Shown piece after piece: positions 6,717 through 14,155 of a DNA stretch of 15,913 nucleotides (the first letter of the stretch is position 1; every line of letters starts with the position of its first letter). The stretch lies in assembly GCF_900549175.1 (NCBI RefSeq), contig NZ_URNN01000078.1:1-15913 (forward strand), written 5' to 3'. The position numbers were made by a program, and so were the translations under genes. Source of the DNA: an uncultured Prevotella sp. Its GTDB lineage: Bacteria > Bacteroidota > Bacteroidia > Bacteroidales > Bacteroidaceae. A model generated the notes under the pieces. That model had not been told where the DNA came from, made no database searches, and worked only from the letters and a program-made list of their open reading frames with translations.

Positions 6717-8123
6717 ATGAAACAAGCCATCATACTGATAACATCAGTCGTGCTCTACCTGACCGCCAGCGCACAGGAGAAGCGACTCTACGACTTCGTT
6801 GTGCCGCACGACGGCACTTTCCGTCAGGCACTTGACGCCGCAAACGGCCGTAAAGACACGACAAGAAGATACCGCATCTTCGTCATGCAGGGCGACTACA
6901 CCATACCCACCGAAGGCACGACAACCGGCGGTGACGGCAAGGAATACGGCGACCCACGCTCGTATCTGAAAGCACCAAATACGTCGATTGTGGGCGAAGA
7001 CCGCGACCTCACGACACTCACCAACACCGTTCCGGAACCGACATGGGACAACGGCTTCGGATGCGCCAACCCATTGGAGGGCATCGGGCGCGGCGATGTG
7101 CTCATCATCGAGCGCCAGAGCCACAGCACCTATCTGCAGGACATCACCATGCGCAGCGGCATGGGCGACCAAACGGGCCGCAACATCGTGCTGCACGACC
7201 GCTCCGACCTTACCATTGCCAAAAACATCTGCATCTGGGGATATCAGGATACGTACGTGAGCAACAACCAAAACGGCCGTTTCTATTTCGACGGCGGCAT
7301 AATCCGCGGACGCACGGACTATATCTGCGGCAAGGGCGACGTCGTATATAACGGAGTGACATTCCAACAGTGCGGCCGCGGCGGATATCTCGCCGTGCCC
7401 TCGGTGGCGCGCCGCTACGGCTACGTCATGCTCTCATGCCACATCAAGAGCGAGACACCTGACGTCACCTATTATCTTGGCCGCCCGTGGGGAAAGGGCA
7501 CTCCGCGTGCCGTATGGATAGACACACGAGTGGACCGCAGCCCCATAACGAAAGACAAGCGCGGATATAACGGATGGGCGGACATGAGCGGCGGCTGGCC
7601 GGCACTGTTCACCGAATACAGGACACACCTCACCACGGGCGAAATGCTCGACCTCAGCGGCCGCCGCGCGATGTATGTGGACAAGGAAGGCAACAAACAC
7701 GCCAACCATCCAGTACTCACCGACAGCGAAGCCGCCGAATACACCCTTGCCAACGTCATGGGTGACTGGCATCCGGAAGAGCTCACGCGCGATGCAGCGA
7801 AACCCACAGACGTAAGAATAAAGAAAGGAAAACTGATATGGAAAGGCTCCGATGACGCGCTGCTCTATGCCATCTGCCGCAACGGGAAGGTGGTTGACTT
7901 CACGACAAAGACATCATACAGGATAAAGAAAGGCAACACTACCGACCGCTGGGCCGTGCGCGCTGCCAACCAAATGGGCGGACTAGGCGAGCCCGCTGAG
8001 GCAAACAGTGTCACTTGCGGGCACGTTGCCTCATCCTCAACCATTTCTCACGGGCCACTGCCTGCATATCCGTATCTGTATCATTCTCGTCAACAATTTC
8101 CACCCCGAGCATGGTCTCTATGA
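6717..8123 (+). CDS. Secreted pectinesterase, carbohydrate esterase family 8-like, with C-terminal extension
   Basis: A 468-residue protein. Residues 1-19 are a signal peptide (hydrophobic core IILITSVVLYL, cleavage after TASA), so it acts in the periplasm or at the surface, where it would remove methyl esters from pectin. The right-handed beta-helix covers about 25-350. Catalytic landmarks are GYQDTY with D178, TDYICG with nucleophile D201, and LGRPWG with R256. The usual QAVAL segment with the oxyanion-hole Gln reads RNIVL here (155-159), a departure from classical plant-type enzymes. Residues 363-430 look like a small fibronectin-like domain ending GGLGEPAEA. From residue 432 on, the frame runs antisense through the last codons of the neighbouring CNNM gene, so the final 37 residues are probably not ancestral. 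No pectate lyase or SusC/D pair lies nearby. Confidence 0.85.
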   Translation: MKQAIILITSVVLYLTASAQEKRLYDFVVPHDGTFRQALDAANGRKDTTRRYRIFVMQGDYTIPTEGTTTGGDGKEYGDPRSYLKAPNTSIVGEDRDLTTLTNTVPEPTWDNGFGCANPLEGIGRGDVLIIERQSHSTYLQDITMRSGMGDQTGRNIVLHDRSDLTIAKNICIWGYQDTYVSNNQNGRFYFDGGIIRGRTDYICGKGDVVYNGVTFQQCGRGGYLAVPSVARRYGYVMLSCHIKSETPDVTYYLGRPWGKGTPRAVWIDTRVDRSPITKDKRGYNGWADMSGGWPALFTEYRTHLTTGEMLDLSGRRAMYVDKEGNKHANHPVLTDSEAAEYTLANVMGDWHPEELTRDAAKPTDVRIKKGKLIWKGSDDALLYAICRNGKVVDFTTKTSYRIKKGNTTDRWAVRAANQMGGLGEPAEANSVTCGHVASSSTISHGPLPAYPYLYHSRQQFPPRAWSL

Positions 8124-9042
8124 CATCCTCCATTGTAACGATGCCGCGCAAACATCCGTATTCATCCGTTACTACGGATATATGTTCTTTTTGTTCAAGC
8201 ATTTTCTCCCAAATACCAGATACCGGCTCATTTTCATAGAATGACAATATTGGACGTACTATCTCCGAAAGCTTGACATCAAGTTTGTTTTCCGACAACT
8301 TCTCAAGCACTGTGGCACGAAGTATGTATCCGGTGATGTAATCACGATTGTCACGGTACACCGGTATGCGCGAATAACTGAAATCCTTGTCCCGGAAATC
8401 TCCGAATGTCATACTCTCATCCGCCGATTCCACAACAATATTAGGAGTCATTATTTCTTTGGCCGTAACATTTACAAGTTTAATGAAACTTTGTATTATC
8501 TTGTTCTCCTTTGCCTTGAACACACCTTCCTCCACACCAACATTCACCATTGCCGACACTTCTTCGCGACTGACGGACTGTTGGCGGTTTTTAGATGAAA
8601 ACAAACGGGTAATAAGCTCTGACAATAATACAAGAGGGTAAGTTATTATCTCTAAAAAACGAATAATGCCAGTTACAGGTATTGCAAGCGAACGCCAGTA
8701 AGTGGCACCTATAGTCTTGGGGATTATCTCGGAAAACACCAAAATGAGCAATGTGAGAACAGCCGATACAATACCGAAATATTCCTGACCGAATATTTTT
8801 ACCGATTCCGAACCGACCCCGGCAGCCCCAATGGTATGGGCTATGGTATTAAGAGACAGGATGGCTGCCACCGGACGGTCTATATTGTTCTTATACTCCT
8901 TCAACCTTACAGCGGCTTTCACCCCCTGTTCTTCTTTCATTGATATGAACGACAAAGGCGTAGACAGCAGGACCGCTTCAAGAACCGAACACAAAAAAGA
9001 AAGTGCAAGCGCACCGAATAGATAGAAAAATATAAGTATCAT
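8011..9042 (-). CDS. CNNM-domain membrane protein with paired CBS domains (CorC/HlyC family)
   Basis: A 343-residue inner-membrane protein. Residues 1-150 form the DUF21/CNNM transporter domain with three or four membrane helices and the conserved SEIIPKTIGA box (104-113). A helical linker is followed by two CBS domains (about 196-255 and 262-320), including SRIPVYRDNRDYITGYIL and HISVVTDEYGCLRGIVTMEDVIE, which are near consensus. The larger CorC_HlyC C-terminal domain is missing and the protein ends shortly after CBS2, as in short Bacteroidales members. Related proteins export Mg2+ and confer resistance to high magnesium, with the CBS pair sensing ATP/Mg2+; that role is inferred here. The end overlaps the convergent pectinesterase gene by 113 bases. 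It has its own promoter at 9171-9201. Confidence 0.9.
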   Translation of the reverse strand: MILIFFYLFGALALSFLCSVLEAVLLSTPLSFISMKEEQGVKAAVRLKEYKNNIDRPVAAILSLNTIAHTIGAAGVGSESVKIFGQEYFGIVSAVLTLLILVFSEIIPKTIGATYWRSLAIPVTGIIRFLEIITYPLVLLSELITRLFSSKNRQQSVSREEVSAMVNVGVEEGVFKAKENKIIQSFIKLVNVTAKEIMTPNIVVESADESMTFGDFRDKDFSYSRIPVYRDNRDYITGYILRATVLEKLSENKLDVKLSEIVRPILSFYENEPVSGIWEKMLEQKEHISVVTDEYGCLRGIVTMEDVIETMLGVEIVDENDTDTDMQAVAREKWLRMRQRARK

Positions 9043-9341
9043 ATATTAGTATAATTTTTTTTTGTGATGACAATGACCTCTGTCGGATTTTCCAGGCATC
9101 AGCCAAATCACCCTCAGACGAACACCACTCCACGACTTCCTGTCATGATTGTCGTCAGTTTATCCGATTGCAAAAATAAGCATAAATCTATATTCATGCA
9201 ATACTATCCGGCACAAACGTTGTTAAACTGTATAAAAAACTGTAATCACAAAAATTCCTACTCAATAATGATACCCGACACCTGCACTTATAGCACGGCA
9301 GAGATATAATATCGTTTATCCATCGGTCCCCCACCAACCGG
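9043..9341. other. Intergenic region between hutI and the CNNM gene, with possible structured leader
   Basis: 299 bases without a convincing gene. The half nearer the CNNM gene would be its 5' leader of about 120 bases, if the promoter at 9171-9201 is used. In the leader RNA, the segment complementary to 9148-9157 can pair with the one complementary to 9065-9074 (9 of 10 bases), closing a large loop just before an A-rich run and the start codon. No convincing terminator for hutI is seen; only an imperfect GC-rich repeat near 9318-9350 without a T run. Confidence 0.45.
9171..9201 (-). promoter_or_regulatory. Bacteroidota promoter of the CNNM gene
   Basis: On the minus strand, a -33 ATTG (TTG at 9201-9199) and an exact -7 TATTTTTG (9178-9171) are separated by 20 bases. 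It would start transcription near 9164 and give the CNNM gene a leader of about 120 bases, unusually long compared with the 20-40 bases inferred for other genes here. Confidence 0.6.
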
Positions 9342-10598
9342 TCAACGGATTTCCCCGCCGCGCAAGAACACCCGGCTTATTACCGGTGTGGTATAAGCGT
9401 AAGGGATAAAATCGAGCGACGGTATCGGTCGGGTTATATAGAAATTGGCAACTTTCCCCACGCTTATCGAACCGTAATCGCGGCTCAACCCCATGGCGCA
9501 GGCAGAATTGAGCGTGGCGGCATTGAACGCCTCTTCCGGCAGGAGCCGCATCTTGATACAGGCCAGCGACACTACAAACTTCATGTCACCGGAAGGCGTG
9601 GAACCGGGATTGTAGTCGCTCGCCACAGCAAATGGCAAACCGCTGTCAATGATACGGCGGCCGGGGGCAAAGGGCATGTTGAGGAAGAACGACGTTCCGG
9701 GCAAGGCGGTAGATATTGTGCCGGAGCCCTGCAACATACTTATATCGGCTTCGGTCATGCTCTCCAGATGGTCCACCGACAGGGCACCATGCTCCACGGC
9801 CACACGGACACCGCCCGAATCGGCCAGCTCCTGTCCGTGAATTTTGGGGCGCATGCCCCACCGGGCACCGGCCTCGAGTATGCGAGCAGTGTCTTCAGGA
9901 GTGAAAAAGCCCTCGTCGCAGAACACGTCGATATAGTCGGCCAGACGCTCACGCCCCACTTCGGGAATCATCTCATTAATAACAAGGTCTACATAATCAT
10001 CCTTACGCCCCGCATACTCACGTCCCACGGCATGGGCACCGAGGAATGTGCTCACCACCTTCAGCGGCGACGTATCGGCTATGCGGCGTATCACACGGAG
10101 CATTTTCAGTTCGTCGGCGGTATTAAGCCCGTAGCCGCTCTTTATCTCTACAGCTCCCGTGCCCTTGCCTACAATCTCGCGGACGCGGCACATGGCCTGA
10201 CGGTAAAGTTCATCTTCAGAAAGTTCGTGCAAACGGTCGGCCGAGTTGAGTATTCCCCCACCCCTGCGGGCTATCTCGGCATAACTCAACCCGCGTATCT
10301 TGTCTACAAACTCATGCTCGCGGCTGCCGGCATAGACAAGATGTGTATGGCTGTCGCAGAACGACGGCAGAACCATCCCGCCGCCGGCATCAACCACGTC
10401 CAAACCTTCTTTGTCTTCATATCCGGTCGAGGGAAGATCTGCCGCACTGCCGAAATCGGCTATGAGACCGTTTTCTACATACAGGAAAGCATCGTCGATG
10501 CCCTCAAACACACACATATCCCGACCTGCAAGCTGCAAGCGCCCGTGACGCTCTATGCCTGCAAGACGGGATATGTTCTTGACTAACAGTGATGTCAT
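9342..10598 (-). CDS. hutI: Imidazolonepropionase
   Basis: A 418-residue amidohydrolase that hydrolyses 4-imidazolone-5-propionate to N-formimino-L-glutamate, the third step of histidine degradation. I take the start MTSLLVKNIS at 10598; the frame reaches back to an ATG at 10631, but that adds 11 residues without family likeness. Metal ligands are visible in order: the HTH pair in CDSHTHLVYAG (H84, H86), GAHAVG, IHGQELAD and the late Asp in VASDYNPGSTP. Length and motifs are standard. It is the last gene of the hut operon, 38 bases after hutH, and acts in the cytosol on the product of HutU. Confidence 0.96.
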   Translation of the reverse strand: MTSLLVKNISRLAGIERHGRLQLAGRDMCVFEGIDDAFLYVENGLIADFGSAADLPSTGYEDKEGLDVVDAGGGMVLPSFCDSHTHLVYAGSREHEFVDKIRGLSYAEIARRGGGILNSADRLHELSEDELYRQAMCRVREIVGKGTGAVEIKSGYGLNTADELKMLRVIRRIADTSPLKVVSTFLGAHAVGREYAGRKDDYVDLVINEMIPEVGRERLADYIDVFCDEGFFTPEDTARILEAGARWGMRPKIHGQELADSGGVRVAVEHGALSVDHLESMTEADISMLQGSGTISTALPGTSFFLNMPFAPGRRIIDSGLPFAVASDYNPGSTPSGDMKFVVSLACIKMRLLPEEAFNAATLNSACAMGLSRDYGSISVGKVANFYITRPIPSLDFIPYAYTTPVISRVFLRGGEIR

Positions 10599-10636
10599 TG
10601 AATCAATAGAATATTTTTCAGAAAAATACAATACCG

Positions 10637-12112
10637 TTACTTACGTATGAACTCGATGGAGCGCTCGATGTATGGGTACATCAGCTCGTCGTTGAGTATG
10701 AAAGGCACCACCTTGCGGTACTCGTCGTATATCTCCATGATGCGCGGCGATGACTTCAACGGCTGGCGGAAGTCGAGAGCCTGCATGGCATTGAACAGTT
10801 CTATGGCCAACACGCGCTCGGTATTGAGCACCACCTTATACAACTTGATGGCCGCATTGGCTCCCATACTTACGTGGTCTTCCTGATCCTGACAGGAGGG
10901 TATGCTGTCCGTGGATGACGGCATGGCCAACGATTTGTTGAGACTGACCACCGATGCGGCAGTGTATTGTGTAATCATGAAACCGCTGTTAACACCCGGC
11001 GTGGCCACGAGAAAACTCGGCAGTCCGCGCGTACCGGACACGAGGCGGTAGATACGGCGTTCGGAGATATTGGCCAGTTCGCTCAATGCTATGGAAAGGA
11101 AATCTATCGGTAGTGCAATGGGTTCGCCGTGGAAGTTGCCCGCCGAGATGATAAGGTCATCATCGGGACACACGGTGGGATTGTCGGTAGCCGAGTTTAT
11201 TTCCGTGTCGATAACCGAACGCACATAACGTATGGTGTCCTTCACGGCTCCGTGCACCTGAGGCACGCAACGGAATGAGTACGGATCCTGCACGTGGGCC
11301 TTGGAGCGGCTGATAATCTCGCTGCCTTCGAGCAGTTCACGCATACGGGCGGCCGTCTCTATCTGTCCCTGATGCGGACGCACGGCATGCACGGCGTGTG
11401 TGAAAGGCTCTATCAGTCCGTCGTATGCATCAAGCGACACGGCGGCTATCTTGTCAGCCCAGTCGCTCAACCGCCCTGCCTGCAGCAGTGCCCAAACAGC
11501 ATAGGCACTCATATTCTGTGTGCCGTTGAGTAGTGCCAGCCCCTCCTTGGATGCCAGTTCTATCGGCTTCCAACGCAGCTTCTTCAACAGTTCGGCTCCC
11601 GACATCAGCTTGCCTTTATATTCCACCTCACCCAATCCGACAAGCGGCAGGCAGAGATGCGCCAGAGGCACAAGGTCGCCGGAAGCGCCGAGCGAACCCT
11701 GACGGTAAACCACGGGGTAGACATCATTGTTGAAGAAACGTACGAGCTGTTCCACGGTATCGGTCTTGCAACCGGAATATCCGTAACTGAGCGACTGTAT
11801 TTTCAGCAACAGCATTATCTTCACTATGTCGTTCGGCACACGCTCGCCTGTGCCGCAGGCATGCGACTTCATCAAGTTTATCTGCAACTGCGTGAGCTGG
11901 TCCTTGCCTATCGACACGTTGCAGAGCGAACCGAAGCCCGTTGTCACACCATATACAGGCTGGCTGCTTGTACGGATTTTCTCGTCAAGATATTCGCGGC
12001 AGCGCTCAATGCGGCTCACAGCATCATAACTGAGTTCAAGTTTGTAACCCTGATATATTATTTCGCCGATTCTTTCTATCGTAAGATGGTCGGCACTTAT
12101 CTTGTGAATCAT
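10637..12112 (-). CDS. hutH: Histidine ammonia-lyase
   Basis: A 491-residue enzyme that eliminates ammonia from L-histidine to give trans-urocanate, the first step of the pathway. The Ala-Ser-Gly triad that cyclises to the MIO cofactor is at 143-145 within GSLGASGDLVPLAHL. The active-site Tyr is at 54 in PVYGVTTGFG. QDHVSMGANAA near residue 415 is also typical of the family. It is somewhat shorter than the ~510-residue proteobacterial enzyme. It lies 12 bases downstream of hutU and 38 bases upstream of hutI, in one leftward operon. Confidence 0.97.
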   Translation of the reverse strand: MIHKISADHLTIERIGEIIYQGYKLELSYDAVSRIERCREYLDEKIRTSSQPVYGVTTGFGSLCNVSIGKDQLTQLQINLMKSHACGTGERVPNDIVKIMLLLKIQSLSYGYSGCKTDTVEQLVRFFNNDVYPVVYRQGSLGASGDLVPLAHLCLPLVGLGEVEYKGKLMSGAELLKKLRWKPIELASKEGLALLNGTQNMSAYAVWALLQAGRLSDWADKIAAVSLDAYDGLIEPFTHAVHAVRPHQGQIETAARMRELLEGSEIISRSKAHVQDPYSFRCVPQVHGAVKDTIRYVRSVIDTEINSATDNPTVCPDDDLIISAGNFHGEPIALPIDFLSIALSELANISERRIYRLVSGTRGLPSFLVATPGVNSGFMITQYTAASVVSLNKSLAMPSSTDSIPSCQDQEDHVSMGANAAIKLYKVVLNTERVLAIELFNAMQALDFRQPLKSSPRIMEIYDEYRKVVPFILNDELMYPYIERSIEFIRK

Positions 12113-12124
12113 ATTCTTATTCTT

Positions 12125-14149
12125 TTAAGGAATTATAGGAGTTATCGCTCCCTCTATCACATCGTCCTCCACCAGATTCGGCATTGTCACCCGCAATTCC
12201 GGGGTGCGTTCCATCTCACGGCGAATGGCATCCATTGAGCCGGTGTTGCGTGCCCACGAACGGCGGGCAATGCCGTTGTTGACATCCCAGAAAAGCATTT
12301 CGCGGATGCGGCGGTCGGCATCTTCACTACCGTCGATGACCATTCCGAAACCTCCGTTTATCACTTCGCCCCAGCCAACGCCTCCGCCATTGTGCAGACT
12401 AACCCAAGTGGCACCACGGAAGGCATCGCCGATGACATTCTGCACAGCCATGTCGGCACAGAACTGCGAACCGTCATATATATTGGATGTCTCGCGGAAG
12501 GGCGAGTCCGTGCCCGAGACATCGTGATGGTCGCGTCCGAGAACGACCGGACGGCTTATCCTGCCACTGCGTATTGCCTCGTTGAAAGCGAGTGCTATGC
12601 GGGCGCGTCCTTCGGCATCGGCATAAAGTATGCGCGCCTGCGACCCCACGACAAGATTGTTGCGTCCGGCCTCACGTATCCAGTGGAGGTTATCGGCCAG
12701 CTGCCCTCGTATGTCATCGGGAGCGGAAGAAAGCATGTCTTCAAGAACGGCGGCGGCAAGACGGTCGGTCTCTGCAAGGTCTTCAGGGTTGCCTGAAGAG
12801 CATACCCAGCGGAACGGCCCGAAGCCATAGTCGAAGAACATCGGCCCCATGATGTCCTGCACATAAGAGGGATAACGGAAATGGGTGTCATCAGCCATAA
12901 TGTCGGCTCCGGCACGGCTTGCCATCAGCAGGAAGGCATTGCCGTAGTCGAAGAAGTACATGCCGCGGGCGGTAAGTTTGTTTATGGCGGCCACCTGACG
13001 GCGGAGCGACGCAAACACCCGCTCACGGAATTCGTCAGGCTGTTCGGCCATCATCCGCTTCGAGTCCTCAAGCGTCATGCCCACGGGATAATAACCTCCG
13101 GCATAGGGATTGTGGAGCGAAGTCTGGTCGCTGCCGAGGTCAACGTTGATGCCTTCGGCGGCAAGCCGCTCCCAAAGGTCGACCACATTGCCCACATACG
13201 CCATCGACACCGTGCGCCTCTCGCTGACGGCACGACGCACGGCGGGTATAAGTTCGTCAAGATTGTCGTGCAATTCGTCCACCCAGCCCTGATCGTATCT
13301 CTTCCGTGCCGCCAACGGATTTATTTCCGCCGTCACACTCACCACGCCGGCTATATTTCCGGCTTTGGGCTGCGCTCCCGACATGCCGCCAAGCCCCGAC
13401 GTAACGAAAAGCATGCCGCGTATGCTCTCCTGCCCGTCTTTGAGACGCTTGCGGGCGGCATTTAGCACGGTGATGGTAGTGCCGTGGACGATGCCCTGCG
13501 GACCGATATACATATACGACCCGGCCGTCATCTGTCCGTATTGGCTCACACCAAGAGCGTTGCAGCGCTCCCAATCGTCGGGCTTGGAGTAGTTTGGAAT
13601 CACCATGCCGTTGGTCACCACCACACGGGGCGCCCCCTTGTGCGACGGGAACAGTCCGAGCGGATGTCCGGAATACATCACGAGTGTCTGCTCGTCGGTC
13701 ATCTCGCTGAGATATTTCATTGTCAGGCGATACTGTGCCCAGTTCTGAAACACGGCACCGTTGCCGCCATAGGTAATCAGTTCGTGCGGATGCTGCGCCA
13801 CAGCCTTGTCAAGGTTGTTTTGAATCATCATCATGATGGCTGCCGCCTGCTCCGAACGATGCGGATATTCGTCTATCGGACGGGCATACATCTCATAGCG
13901 CGGACGGTAACGATACATGTAAATACGCCCGTAGCGGCGCAACTCCTCGGCAAACTCCGGTGCCAACTGTGCATGCAGATGCTTCGGGAAATAGCGCAGT
14001 GCATTGCGCAGAGCCAGCTTCTTCTCGTCGGGCGTAAGTATGTCCTTACGCTTGGGCGCATGGTTTATCTCAGTGTCGTATGCCTGCGGTTCCGGCAGAC
14101 AGTCGGGTATTCCGGCACGTATGTCATCTACAAATTCCTGATGTGTCAT
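12125..14149 (-). CDS. hutU: Urocanate hydratase, long (animal-like) form
   Basis: A 674-residue NAD+-dependent enzyme converting urocanate to imidazolonepropionate, the second step. Typical proteobacterial HutU has about 555 residues; this one has ~75 additional N-terminal residues (KKLALRNALRYFPKHLHAQLAPEF) and internal insertions, and matches the layout of mammalian urocanase (676 residues). Landmarks are YGGNGAVFQNWAQY (127-140), YSGHPLGLFPS (159-169), the NAD-binding GLGGMSGAQPKAG (252-264), GSDQTSLHNPYAGGYYPVGM (339-358), GRDHHDVSGTDSPFRETSN (538-556) and HNGGGVGWGEVINGGFG (586-602). The short-form segment carrying the active-site Cys (ARICW) reads ARILY here, as it does in the animal enzyme. 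Six bases separate it from ftcD and 12 from hutH. Confidence 0.96.
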   Translation of the reverse strand: MTHQEFVDDIRAGIPDCLPEPQAYDTEINHAPKRKDILTPDEKKLALRNALRYFPKHLHAQLAPEFAEELRRYGRIYMYRYRPRYEMYARPIDEYPHRSEQAAAIMMMIQNNLDKAVAQHPHELITYGGNGAVFQNWAQYRLTMKYLSEMTDEQTLVMYSGHPLGLFPSHKGAPRVVVTNGMVIPNYSKPDDWERCNALGVSQYGQMTAGSYMYIGPQGIVHGTTITVLNAARKRLKDGQESIRGMLFVTSGLGGMSGAQPKAGNIAGVVSVTAEINPLAARKRYDQGWVDELHDNLDELIPAVRRAVSERRTVSMAYVGNVVDLWERLAAEGINVDLGSDQTSLHNPYAGGYYPVGMTLEDSKRMMAEQPDEFRERVFASLRRQVAAINKLTARGMYFFDYGNAFLLMASRAGADIMADDTHFRYPSYVQDIMGPMFFDYGFGPFRWVCSSGNPEDLAETDRLAAAVLEDMLSSAPDDIRGQLADNLHWIREAGRNNLVVGSQARILYADAEGRARIALAFNEAIRSGRISRPVVLGRDHHDVSGTDSPFRETSNIYDGSQFCADMAVQNVIGDAFRGATWVSLHNGGGVGWGEVINGGFGMVIDGSEDADRRIREMLFWDVNNGIARRSWARNTGSMDAIRREMERTPELRVTMPNLVEDDVIEGAITPIIP

Positions 14150-14155
14150 AGTGGG

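Noticed and set aside
9064..9309. 81-codon open frame on the plus strand between hutI and the CNNM gene
   Set aside because: Low-complexity composition, no recognisable domain, no promoter on this strand, and it overlaps the better supported leftward promoter and leader.
9318..9350. Possible hutI terminator (imperfect GC-rich inverted repeat)
   Set aside because: Pairing is limited to CGGT/ACCG and ATCC/GGAT blocks and there is no T run in the direction of transcription.
9768..10586. 272-codon plus-strand frame opposite hutI
   Set aside because: It is the complement of a clear, complete hutI with catalytic motifs; long antisense frames are common in GC-rich coding DNA.
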